Shown here piece by piece: positions 1 to 6,637 of a stretch of DNA of 64,000 nt. The notes under the pieces are model-generated. The model saw nothing but the letters and a program-made list of their open reading frames with translations. It did no database searches and was not told where the DNA came from. Source of the stretch: Microbacteriaceae bacterium PS02068 (lineage in GTDB: Bacteria > Actinomycetota > Actinomycetes > Actinomycetales > Microbacteriaceae); NCBI GenBank assembly GCA_029959325.1, contig JASCPF010000004.1, positions 1 to 64,000 of the forward strand, in the 5' to 3' direction. Both the position numbers and the translations under genes were made by a program. Within the stretch, counting starts at the first letter, position 1. Each line of letters opens with the position of its first letter.

Positions 1-72
1 TGCCCCCCATTTGCCCTGCCCCGGCGGGGGGGGGTGGGGGGGCCGCTTGTGGGGGGGCCGCCGACACGCGGG
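1..72. other. G-rich leader with no gene
   Basis: No credible gene is seen. The stretch contains unusually long G runs (at about 25-42 and 51-58) unlike anything else in the window. It could be genuine low-complexity DNA or base-calling or assembly noise at a contig edge. The frame of the next gene is open through part of it, but the amino acids encoded (Gly/Pro-rich) do not look like protein. Confidence 0.4.
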
Positions 73-828
73 ATGATGGCGCCGATGGGCGATGAGCGCG
101 CGAGGGAGCTCGACGACGAGCTTCGCCTGCTGAGAGCGCGGGCGTACGGACCGGGGGCCGACATCGACTCCGATCCGCTGGCGGTCGCGCGCCTGGGCAT
201 CCTCGAGCAGCAGGACATGCTCGAGCACCTGAGCCTCTTCGAGCCTCAGCACGGTCCGGCCGAGCACGCGCGCGCCGTGCTACCCGGCGAAGAGCGGCCC
301 GCCGCCCCAGCCGCCCCCGATCCGGCGACCCTGGATCCGACGGCCCTCGATCCGACGCCCGCCGCCGAACCGCTGGCCACCACCCCCGGGTGGCGCCGGC
401 GCCCGTGGACGGTGCCGCTCATCGGCGCTGTCGCAGCAGCGGCCGTAGCGGTGGCCGCCACGGTCGCCGTGTTCTCGTTGCAGCGAGCGCCCGCCCTGAT
501 CCTCGAGCAGGACGAGACCGCAGCGTGGCCGGAGCGTGACTTCGGGCAGCGCCCCGAAGGCGCCTTGCTGTTCGACGACGCGCTCGGGCTGAGGGTGATC
601 ACGCAGCCGCGGGGGTGGGGAGCCGGCGATGAGACGCAGGTGTGCCTGCTGATCAGCTACGGGGGCCTGTTCACGGGAGGCTGCGCGGCGGATCCGTACC
701 TGCCGACGGCCTCGCTGGCGATCACCGACGAACTGCCGGACGAACTGCGCGCACGGTTCCCCCAGGCATCCGCGCTGCAGTTCGTGCTCGAGGGCGGGCG
801 GGTCCTGGTCTACGAAGCCCGCCGCTGA
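73..828 (+). CDS. Single-pass membrane protein of unknown function
   Basis: I do not recognise a family. A charged N-terminal cytoplasmic part with an Ala/Pro-rich linker is followed by one transmembrane helix (about residues 125-147, Val/Ala-rich after an RRRPW basic stop). About 100 extracytoplasmic residues follow, including two cysteines (VCLLIS and GGCAAD) that could form a disulfide. The layout resembles actinobacterial anti-sigma or membrane-anchor proteins, but no zinc-binding anti-sigma motif is visible. The start is uncertain: ATG at 73, 76 or 85 are all possible, and a GTG at 34 lies in the suspicious G-rich leader. It converges on dcd with an 8-bp gap. Confidence 0.6.
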   Translation: MMAPMGDERARELDDELRLLRARAYGPGADIDSDPLAVARLGILEQQDMLEHLSLFEPQHGPAEHARAVLPGEERPAAPAAPDPATLDPTALDPTPAAEPLATTPGWRRRPWTVPLIGAVAAAAVAVAATVAVFSLQRAPALILEQDETAAWPERDFGQRPEGALLFDDALGLRVITQPRGWGAGDETQVCLLISYGGLFTGGCAADPYLPTASLAITDELPDELRARFPQASALQFVLEGGRVLVYEARR

Positions 829-836
829 GGGACGGT

Positions 837-1442
837 TCAGCCGCCGAGCGCCCCGGCATTCGTCGATCCGACGTCGGTGCGGTGGAAGTTCAGCGCCGAG
901 CGGGATGCCGTGGGCCCACGCTGCCCGTGATAGCGGTTGAGGTACGGGCCGGTGCCGTAGGGGTTCTCGGCCGCCGACGACAGGCGGAAGTAGCAGAGCT
1001 GCCCGATCTTCATGCCGGGCCACAGCTTGATCGGCAGCGTCGCGACATTCGAGAGCTCGAGCGTGACGTGCCCCGAGAAGCCGGGGTCGATGAAGCCCGC
1101 GGTCGAGTGGGTCAGCAGGCCGAGGCGGCCGAGCGACGACTTGCCCTCGAGGCGCGCGGCGATGTCGTCGGGCAGGGTGATCTGCTCGAACGTCGAGCCG
1201 AGCACGAACTCGCCCGGATGCAGGATGAACGGCTCGTCGGGCGCCACCTCGATCAGGTGCGTCAGATCGGGCTGGTCCTCGGCCGGGTCGATGAAGGGGT
1301 ACTTGTGGTTGTCGAACAGCCGGAAGTAGCGATCGAGGCGCACGTCGACGCTCGAGGGCTGGACCATCGCCGGGTCCCACGGGTCGAGTCCGACCCGCCC
1401 GGTCGCTATCTCGGCACGGATGTCACGATCGCTCAGAAGCAC
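837..1442 (-). CDS. dcd: dCTP deaminase, probably bifunctional (dCTP deaminase/dUTPase)
   Basis: Converts dCTP to dUTP. In actinobacteria such as Mycobacterium the family enzyme also hydrolyses dUTP to dUMP, feeding thymidylate synthesis. The 201-residue length matches the family. The conserved core is present: GKSSLGRLG, then [13 protein letters not shown] and a TLEL carrying the catalytic Glu, and a C-terminal lid with the Gly/Ser-rich end. The HSTA form at the active site is the one found in the mycobacterial bifunctional enzyme, so dUTPase activity is inferred from that resemblance. It is monocistronic here and divergent from the small membrane protein that follows. Confidence 0.95.
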   Translation of the reverse strand: MLLSDRDIRAEIATGRVGLDPWDPAMVQPSSVDVRLDRYFRLFDNHKYPFIDPAEDQPDLTHLIEVAPDEPFILHPGEFVLGSTFEQITLPDDIAARLEGKSSLGRLGLLTHSTAGFIDPGFSGHVTLELSNVATLPIKLWPGMKIGQLCYFRLSSAAENPYGTGPYLNRYHGQRGPTASRSALNFHRTDVGSTNAGALGG

Positions 1443-1480
1443 GCGGCCAGCCTATCCGGGGGCAGGGCGCTGATCGCCGC

Positions 1481-1486
1481 TATGTT
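1481..1486 (+). promoter_or_regulatory. -10 box of a leaderless promoter
   Basis: TATGTT ends 6 nt before the ATG at 1493, and no Shine-Dalgarno sequence is visible. This is the spacing expected when transcription starts at the start codon. Confidence 0.55.
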
Positions 1487-1492
1487 GCAGCT

Positions 1493-1723
1493 ATGAACTC
1501 TGACTACGGAGCGGCCGCCGGGCTCGGCATCGGCTTCATCATCATCATGATCGTCATCTACCTCGCGCTGATCGCGCTGGGCATCTGGATCCAGTACCTC
1601 ATCATGCGCACGGCCGTGAAAAACGGAGTGAAGCTCGCGATGCAGGAGTCGGGCCAGCAGTTCCCGCCGATGCACCCGTATCAGCCGCCGCAGCCGCCGT
1701 ATCAGGGTCCGCCGAGCGTTTGA
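1493..1723 (+). CDS. Small membrane protein, hypothetical
   Basis: A 76-residue protein with one long hydrophobic helix (about residues 10-38, Ile/Leu-rich), a short basic amphipathic stretch and a Pro/Gln/Tyr-rich cytoplasmic tail with repeated PPQPPY-like units. No family is recognised. Proline/tyrosine-rich tails of this kind occur on small actinobacterial membrane proteins and may mediate protein contacts (inference). It is transcribed divergently from dcd, from its own leaderless-type promoter. Confidence 0.7.
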   Translation: MNSDYGAAAGLGIGFIIIMIVIYLALIALGIWIQYLIMRTAVKNGVKLAMQESGQQFPPMHPYQPPQPPYQGPPSV

Positions 1724-1739
1724 GACGGGGCGGGTGATC

Positions 1740-1745
1740 TAGCGT
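1740..1745 (+). promoter_or_regulatory. -10 box of a leaderless promoter
   Basis: TAGCGT ends 6 nt before the ATG at 1752, with no Shine-Dalgarno sequence between. Confidence 0.55.
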
Positions 1746-1751
1746 GCTCTT

Positions 1752-2486
1752 ATGCAGTTGGATACCCGCCTGGGCCTGACCCTCAGCGGGGGCGGCGCGT
1801 TCGGCGCCGCGCACGTCGGCGTGCTGCAGGTGCTGGCCGAGCGAGGCATCCAGCCCGGCATCGTCACCGGGACCAGCTCGGGCGCCCTCATCGGCGCCGC
1901 CTACGCGGCCGGGGTCGACGCCGCCCGCATCGAGGAGATCGCGCGGCGGTTCCGCTGGAGCCGGATCGCGCGATGGACGCTGCGACCGCGGTGGTCGCTG
2001 CTCGACTCGCACGCGGTGACCGGCGCCGTGGTCGCGCTGCTCGGCGAGGATCCGCTGATCGAGGACCTGCCGCGCCGCTACGCCGCCGTCACGACCGATC
2101 TGCGATCGCGACGTCTCGTCGCGATCGACAGCGGCCGGCTGAGCACGGCGCTGCGCGCCACCATGGCCGTGCCGGGGCTGCTGCCGCCCGTGCGGATCGG
2201 CGGCAGACTGCTCGCCGACGGCGGCATGGTCGACAACGTCCCCTTCGCCACCGCGCGCGAGCTCGGCGCCGAGCGGGTGATCATCTCGCGGCTGCACGCG
2301 AAGGGCGAGACGGTGCGCATGATGCGCACCGTGGCGAACACTGCCGAGCTCGTGCGCGACCCGACGGTCGTGCTGATCCAGCCCGAGATGGAGCGGATGT
2401 CGCAGTGGAGCATGCGCGACGTGCCCCGCCTGATCGACGAGGGCCGGCGTGCCGCCGAGGCCGCATTCGCCGCCGCGGCGGAGTGA
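1752..2486 (+). CDS. Patatin-like phospholipase family protein
   Basis: Predicted serine lipid acyl hydrolase with a Ser-Asp dyad. The glycine-rich oxyanion motif GGGAFG lies at residues 13-18, the nucleophile elbow GTSSG at 40-44 (Ser42), and the dyad Asp in DGG at 156-158. The 244-residue length fits the short bacterial RssA/YlbK-like branch. There is no signal peptide, so it is probably cytoplasmic. Its substrate cannot be deduced from the sequence. It stands alone between the small membrane protein gene and tRNA-Gly. Confidence 0.9.
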   Translation: MQLDTRLGLTLSGGGAFGAAHVGVLQVLAERGIQPGIVTGTSSGALIGAAYAAGVDAARIEEIARRFRWSRIARWTLRPRWSLLDSHAVTGAVVALLGEDPLIEDLPRRYAAVTTDLRSRRLVAIDSGRLSTALRATMAVPGLLPPVRIGGRLLADGGMVDNVPFATARELGAERVIISRLHAKGETVRMMRTVANTAELVRDPTVVLIQPEMERMSQWSMRDVPRLIDEGRRAAEAAFAAAAE

Positions 2487-2539
2487 GCGCGCGACGGCCG
2501 GGTATGCTGGACGGGTGATGTCGGCGCGCCGGCATCCAT

Positions 2540-2613
2540 GGGGATGTAGTTCAATGGCAGAACTTCAGCTTCCCAAGCTGATAGCGCGGGTTCGATTCCC
2601 GTCATCCCCTCCA
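2540..2613 (+). tRNA. tRNA-Gly (anticodon CCC), CCA encoded
   Basis: A full cloverleaf can be folded. The acceptor GGGGATG pairs with CATCCCC. The D stem is GTTC/GAAC. The anticodon stem is TCAGC/GCTGA around the loop TTCCCAA, giving anticodon CCC. The T arm has loop TTCGATT. The discriminator T is followed by an encoded CCA. It reads GGG codons. The Fic gene with lower-GC flanks lies directly downstream. Confidence 0.95.
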
Positions 2614-2654
2614 CTGTTCTCTGCAGATCCGTTTTCGACTCATCGCCGCGCGTG

Positions 2655-2736
2655 ACGCTCCAACAATAGGGAGACTGCGTTGGTGCGTCCGATCCACGCT
2701 CCAACGACAATTGCTTTACCCTCCCCACGCTCCAAC
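2655..2736. repeat. Four copies of a 10-mer upstream of fic
   Basis: ACGCTCCAAC occurs at 2655-2664, 2696-2705 and 2727-2736. An inverted copy with one mismatch (GTTGGTGCGT) lies at 2679-2688. The array fills the gap between tRNA-Gly and the Fic gene, which looks AT-richer than its surroundings. A multi-site operator is the likely role. A degraded repeat from an insertion event is the alternative. Confidence 0.5.
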
Positions 2737-2750
2737 TAAAAGTGCACATC

Positions 2751-2767
2751 CGTTGTAGTTTGACAAC
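2751..2767 (+). promoter_or_regulatory. Leaderless promoter and inverted repeat of fic
   Basis: The -10 box TAGTTT (2756-2761) ends 6 nt before the GTG start at 2768. It sits inside a short inverted repeat, GTTGT (2752-2756) and ACAAC (2763-2767). A protein bound there would block the start site. Confidence 0.45.
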
Positions 2768-3940
2768 GTGGATGCAACCAGGTTTGTAGATTCAGCGTTC
2801 GGCAGCGCGACACGCGAGCCGGGTAAGAAGGATGCCTTCGTCTACTACCTCCCGAAGCCCATCCCACGCCGACTCGACCTGCCGAGCACAGTGGTGGCCT
2901 CGCTCTCCGAGGCCGACGCAGCACTTGGGCATCTGCAGGGTCTCGGCATGCTCATCACCGACCCAAGCCTGCTCATCGGGCCGTATCTTCGTCGCGAGGC
3001 GCTCGCCAGCTCGCGCATCGAAGGTACGCAGGCATCCCTCTCCGACGTCTTTCAGGCCGAGGTTGACGCCGCCGCGGGAAACGATGACACCGCAGAAGTG
3101 CAACGCTATCTAGCGGCAACAGGGCAGGCATACGAACTCGCCGGAACGCTTCCGATCACACAGCGTCTGATCCTCAAGGTTCACGAGACGCTGTTGGCCG
3201 GCGTTCGAGGCGAAGAGAAGTCGCCTGGCGAATTCCGGCGCTCGCCCGTATGGGTCGGCCGCGCCGGAGCAACCCCCGACACCGCGACATTCGTACCGCC
3301 CTTGCCCCAGCACCTCGGCGATCTGCTCGCAGACTGGGAACGATTCGTCAACGATGACGGCCGCCATCTGCCCGCACTCATACAGGCGGCGCTCATTCAC
3401 TACCAGTTCGAAACCATTCACCCCTTCCTCGACGGCAACGGACGCATCGGGCGACTGCTCATCAACCTTTTGCTCATGGAGCGGGGGCGCCTCCCACTGC
3501 CCCTCCTTTACCTCTCGAACTTCTTCGAGACGCACCGCGAGCAGTACTACGAGCGACTGCAGGCGGTGCGCGAGCACGCCGACATTGAAGGCTGGCTCGT
3601 GTTCTTCCTCGATGCCGTGCGCGCGCAGGCAGACGATGCCGTCGCACGCTCGCGACGCCTGGTCGCCATCCGCGAGGCCTACTACGCGGAGGCGATCAAA
3701 GAGCGTTCGAGCCTGCCGCGACTCGTCGACATCATCGTACGCAACCCGTTCGTGACGGTGAGGTCCGTGCAGGAGCAACTTGAAGTGACCAATCAGGGCG
3801 CGCGAAACCTGATCAAGAACGCCGAAGGGCGCGGCTGGCTACGATCACTCGGGACGCACGGCAGGGGCGGGCGAGAGCGCTGGTACTCACCCGCGATCTT
3901 CGAGGTCATCGAAATGCCCATGAGCTACGACGACGAGTGA
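2768..3940 (+). CDS. Fic family protein (AMPylase), class II with winged-helix C-terminus
   Basis: Fic enzymes transfer AMP (or related groups) from a nucleotide to Tyr/Ser/Thr of target proteins. The complete catalytic motif HPFLDGNGRIGR lies at residues 218-229. The N-terminal Fic_N part contains SSRIEG at 81-86, matching the inhibitory-helix signature [ST]xxxE[GN], so this is a self-inhibited class II protein. The last roughly 80 residues look like a winged helix-turn-helix (VRSVQEQLEVTNQGARNLI), typical of Fic proteins that may regulate their own gene. The start is GTG at 2768 with no Shine-Dalgarno. GC content looks lower than in the neighbours, and it sits beside a tRNA gene, so horizontal gain is possible. 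No antitoxin gene is adjacent. Confidence 0.92.
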   Translation: MDATRFVDSAFGSATREPGKKDAFVYYLPKPIPRRLDLPSTVVASLSEADAALGHLQGLGMLITDPSLLIGPYLRREALASSRIEGTQASLSDVFQAEVDAAAGNDDTAEVQRYLAATGQAYELAGTLPITQRLILKVHETLLAGVRGEEKSPGEFRRSPVWVGRAGATPDTATFVPPLPQHLGDLLADWERFVNDDGRHLPALIQAALIHYQFETIHPFLDGNGRIGRLLINLLLMERGRLPLPLLYLSNFFETHREQYYERLQAVREHADIEGWLVFFLDAVRAQADDAVARSRRLVAIREAYYAEAIKERSSLPRLVDIIVRNPFVTVRSVQEQLEVTNQGARNLIKNAEGRGWLRSLGTHGRGGRERWYSPAIFEVIEMPMSYDDE

Positions 3941-4018
3941 CGGACAGGGCGGGCCGCGCCGGTTCCCGCGCGTTGCATCAGGCCGGGATGCCCAGATCTT
4001 CGCAAGGTCGGCACGTGG

Positions 4019-4669
4019 TCAATCCACACGCCAGCCCAGGTCGAGAAGGAACCGCTCGCACGCCACGGTCCACTCGCCTGCACCCGGGAAGTCGTGCGCA
4101 AGACCGAGCCCGTGCGGACCGCTGCGGTACACGTGCAGCTCATGCGGCACGCCGTTCTCTGCCAGCGCGGCGCCCAGGCGATACGCGCCGACGACCGGCA
4201 CGACGTCATCATCGGCCGTGTGCCAGACGAACGTCGGCGGCGCGGCGGGGGTCACGAGACGCTCGAGCGAGACCCCGGCTGTCGCCTCTTCGTCGTACCG
4301 CTCGCCGAGCAGAACCTCGCGCGACCCCACGTGGGTCGGGTCGAAGAAGGATGCCACGGGGTAGCACAGCACGGCGAGGTCGACGCGGGCCTCGGGCAAC
4401 GCGGGCGCGTAGGCGGCGAGTCCTGCGGCGTGTGCACCGGCAGAGAACCCCAGCAGGCCCACGCGCTCGGCGCCGTCGGCGCGCACGCGGGCAACCTCCG
4501 AGGCGATCGCCTCGTTCGGCGCGGGATGCCGCTGCTGCACGGGATAGTCGAATCGACTGGCCGAGATGCCGAGCTCCTGCAGCCACGACACGACGGGGTC
4601 GCCCTCGTGATCAGCCAAGCCCCAATAGCCGCCGCCGGGCAGCACGACCACGTGATCGCGGGCGCTCAC
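4019..4669 (-). CDS. Alpha/beta-hydrolase esterase (BD-FAE/acetyl-xylan-esterase-like)
   Basis: A 216-residue alpha/beta-hydrolase without signal peptide. It has an oxyanion loop LPGGGYWG at the N-terminus, nucleophile elbow GFSAG (Ser76), an Asp-rich TADDD at about 152-155 and a catalytic His in SGPHGLG (His186). The family removes acetyl or similar esters from small carbohydrates. The GTG start overlaps the stop of the upstream CE7 esterase (GTGA), so the two are translationally coupled. They probably de-esterify imported oligosaccharides together. The ester bond attacked is inferred from context. Confidence 0.8.
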   Translation of the reverse strand: MSARDHVVVLPGGGYWGLADHEGDPVVSWLQELGISASRFDYPVQQRHPAPNEAIASEVARVRADGAERVGLLGFSAGAHAAGLAAYAPALPEARVDLAVLCYPVASFFDPTHVGSREVLLGERYDEEATAGVSLERLVTPAAPPTFVWHTADDDVVPVVGAYRLGAALAENGVPHELHVYRSGPHGLGLAHDFPGAGEWTVACERFLLDLGWRVD

Positions 4670-5631
4670 GACACGAGCTCCCGGTACCACGCGATCTGCC
4701 GGTCGCCGTGGTCGCTTCCGCCGCCCTCGTGCCCGTTGAACGGGTAGGCGGCGATCTCCTTCTCGCCGGCATATCGGTTGTACGCCGCGAAGATCGTGGC
4801 CGGCGGGCAGACGTCGTCGACGAGCCCGACCGACCACAGGGCCGGGGCTGTGGCCCGCGCAGCGAAGTTCACGCCGTCGACGTACGACAGCGTCGTGAAG
4901 GTCGCTTCTTCCTGGCCGCGCTGACGCGCGAGGTAGCGACCGATCTCGCCGTAGGGCGAGACGCCCGCAAGGCGCACGGCGTCTTCGAAGTGACACAGGA
5001 ACGGAAAGTCGATCATCGCGGCGGCCACGTCGGTCACGAGCCCCGCCGCGGCGAGCGCGAGCCCCCCGCCTTGGCTGCCACCGGCGACGGCGACACGCTG
5101 CGGATCGACGCCCGGCAGCTGCCGCGCGGCATCCACCGCCAGCGCGGCGTCGGTGCAGAGGCGACGGTAGTAGAAGCCCTCGATGTCCTCGACGCCACGC
5201 GTGAGGTAGCCCTCGACCGTGGGTCCGGCCCCGTGCGGGTCGGGCGTCACGCCGCCGGTCGCCCACTGCGATCCTTGACCCCGCGAGTCCATGACGAGGT
5301 GGGCGAAACCGGAGCTCGCCCACACGAGGCGATCGCGGGCGCGGTCGCGCCCGCCCGTGTAGCCCGCATACTCGACCACGGTCGGAAGCGTCGCGTCGGT
5401 GCCCGCGGGGCGCAGGTACCACGCCTTGATCGGGTCACCGGCGAAGCCCGAGAACGTGACGTCGAACACGTCGAGCGTCGTCAGCGTGGTCGCGTACGGA
5501 ACCGCCCGGGGCGGCTCAGCCACGGCGCGTGACTCAGCGAGCGTGCGCTCCCACAGTGCATCGAAGTCGGCCGGCTCGCGGATCGCGGGGCGGTGCTCTC
5601 GCCAGAGCGCCTCGTGAACATCCACGGTCAT
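4666..5631 (-). CDS. CE7 acetyl esterase (acetylxylan esterase/cephalosporin-C deacetylase family)
   Basis: Carbohydrate esterase family 7 enzymes remove acetyl groups from short oligosaccharides inside the cell. Family motifs are clear: RGQG at 117-120, the nucleophile elbow GGSQG with Ser186, an Asp in VGLVDDVCPP, and the catalytic His in the NGHEGG motif near the C-terminus. The 321-residue length fits. Start ATG 5631 is preceded by AAGGAG at good spacing. It is the first gene of a two-esterase operon and diverges from the nucleoside-hydrolase-like gene. A LacI-type operator lies between them. Confidence 0.9.
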   Translation of the reverse strand: MTVDVHEALWREHRPAIREPADFDALWERTLAESRAVAEPPRAVPYATTLTTLDVFDVTFSGFAGDPIKAWYLRPAGTDATLPTVVEYAGYTGGRDRARDRLVWASSGFAHLVMDSRGQGSQWATGGVTPDPHGAGPTVEGYLTRGVEDIEGFYYRRLCTDAALAVDAARQLPGVDPQRVAVAGGSQGGGLALAAAGLVTDVAAAMIDFPFLCHFEDAVRLAGVSPYGEIGRYLARQRGQEEATFTTLSYVDGVNFAARATAPALWSVGLVDDVCPPATIFAAYNRYAGEKEIAAYPFNGHEGGGSDHGDRQIAWYRELVS

Positions 5632-5690
5632 CGTGCTCCTTCCTTGCGCGGCGTCGCGCGTCGGCATCGTCCATCGTAGGGTTCCAAGTT

Positions 5691-5706
5691 GCGAAACCGT
5701 TTGCTC
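5691..5706. promoter_or_regulatory. LacI-type operator, site 1
   Basis: GCGAAACCGTTTGCTC lies between the divergent esterase and nucleoside-hydrolase-like genes. It matches the recurring window consensus with one arm mismatch. On the plus strand it overlaps a TTGCGA -35-like element (5689-5694), 19 nt before a TAGAGT -10 box (5714-5719). Confidence 0.7.
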
Positions 5707-5713
5707 AACGATC

Positions 5714-5719
5714 TAGAGT
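5714..5719 (+). promoter_or_regulatory. -10 box for the nucleoside-hydrolase-like gene
   Basis: TAGAGT lies 19 nt downstream of TTGCGA at 5689, which is inside LacI operator site 1. The arrangement predicts direct repression. Confidence 0.4.
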
Positions 5720-5767
5720 AGTGCCCGGATGCGCTCGCGATGAGCTCGATGGAGAGGAACCGCACCG

Positions 5768-6637
5768 ATGACCCGACTGTGGATCGAGACGGATATCGGC
5801 AACGACGTCGACGACCTCGGCGCCCTCGCGCTCGCGCACGTCTTCGCCGATCGCGGCGAGGCAGAGCTGCTGGGCATCGGCATCAACATGGATGACCCGC
5901 GGGCAGCACCCGCGGTCGCCGCCGTCAACGCGTTCTACGGGCGCCCCGGCATCCCGATCGGCGTCCTCGACCCCGGTCCGGGGCCGTTCCGCTACACCTA
6001 CGCGCACCTGCTCGCCGACCGCTTCGGCGATGACACTCCCCCCCTCGCCCCGGCCGCCGACCTGCTGCGCGCGACCCTCGACGCGGCCGAGCCCGCCTCG
6101 GTCACGATCGTCTCGATCGGCATGCACGACAACCTGGTCGCGGTGCTCGATCAGCCCGGCGGGCGCGCGGCGATCGAGCGCGCCGTCGCCCGCACGGTCG
6201 TGATGGCCGGCACCTTCCCCGAGGGCGAGGAGTTCAACCTGACCTTCCGCCCCCACCAGGCCCTGCGCTTCGTCCGCGAGTGGCCGCTGCCGATCGAGTT
6301 CCTCGGCTTCGAAGTCGGCGAACCGGTCATCAGCGGGCGCGGCATCGACTGGTCGGATGCCGATCGCAACCCCGTCGCGATCGCCTACGACTACTACAAC
6401 GGTCCGGGCGAGGGACGGCCCAGCTGGGATCCGCTGACCATCGACCTCGCGGTGAGCGGCATCGGCGGTCCCTATGCACTGTCCGAGCCCGGGACGCTGG
6501 TGCTCGACGACGGTGCGCGCAACACCTGGCACGCGGATGCCACGGGCCGTCACCGCTACGTCGTGCCACTCAAGGGCTCGGACGCCCTAGCGGCGCGCGT
6601 CGACGCGATGCTCAGCGCCGCACCGCGCCTGGGTTGA
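5768..6637 (+). CDS. Nucleoside hydrolase-like protein (IUNH fold)
   Basis: The N-terminal ETDIGNDVDD (residues 7-16) is the calcium/ribose-binding Asp cluster of the inosine-uridine nucleoside hydrolase superfamily. The 289-residue length fits. Later residues diverge from classical IUNH enzymes, so the substrate may be a nucleoside or another N- or O-riboside. It has its own Shine-Dalgarno (GGAGAGG) and an upstream LacI-type operator. A ribokinase gene preceded by the same operator lies 6 kb away, which would suit release and phosphorylation of ribose (inference). The 3' end overlaps the convergent rhamnosidase gene by 26 bp. Confidence 0.8.
   Translation: MTRLWIETDIGNDVDDLGALALAHVFADRGEAELLGIGINMDDPRAAPAVAAVNAFYGRPGIPIGVLDPGPGPFRYTYAHLLADRFGDDTPPLAPAADLLRATLDAAEPASVTIVSIGMHDNLVAVLDQPGGRAAIERAVARTVVMAGTFPEGEEFNLTFRPHQALRFVREWPLPIEFLGFEVGEPVISGRGIDWSDADRNPVAIAYDYYNGPGEGRPSWDPLTIDLAVSGIGGPYALSEPGTLVLDDGARNTWHADATGRHRYVVPLKGSDALAARVDAMLSAAPRLG

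Noticed and set aside
2614..4018. Integrated element using tRNA-Gly as attachment site
   Set aside because: No integrase, and I found no second copy of the tRNA 3' end downstream of fic. Only a single lower-GC gene supports it.
3937..5532. A 531-codon plus-strand frame opposite the two esterase genes
   Set aside because: Antisense to genes with complete catalytic triads. Its composition is dominated by Arg.
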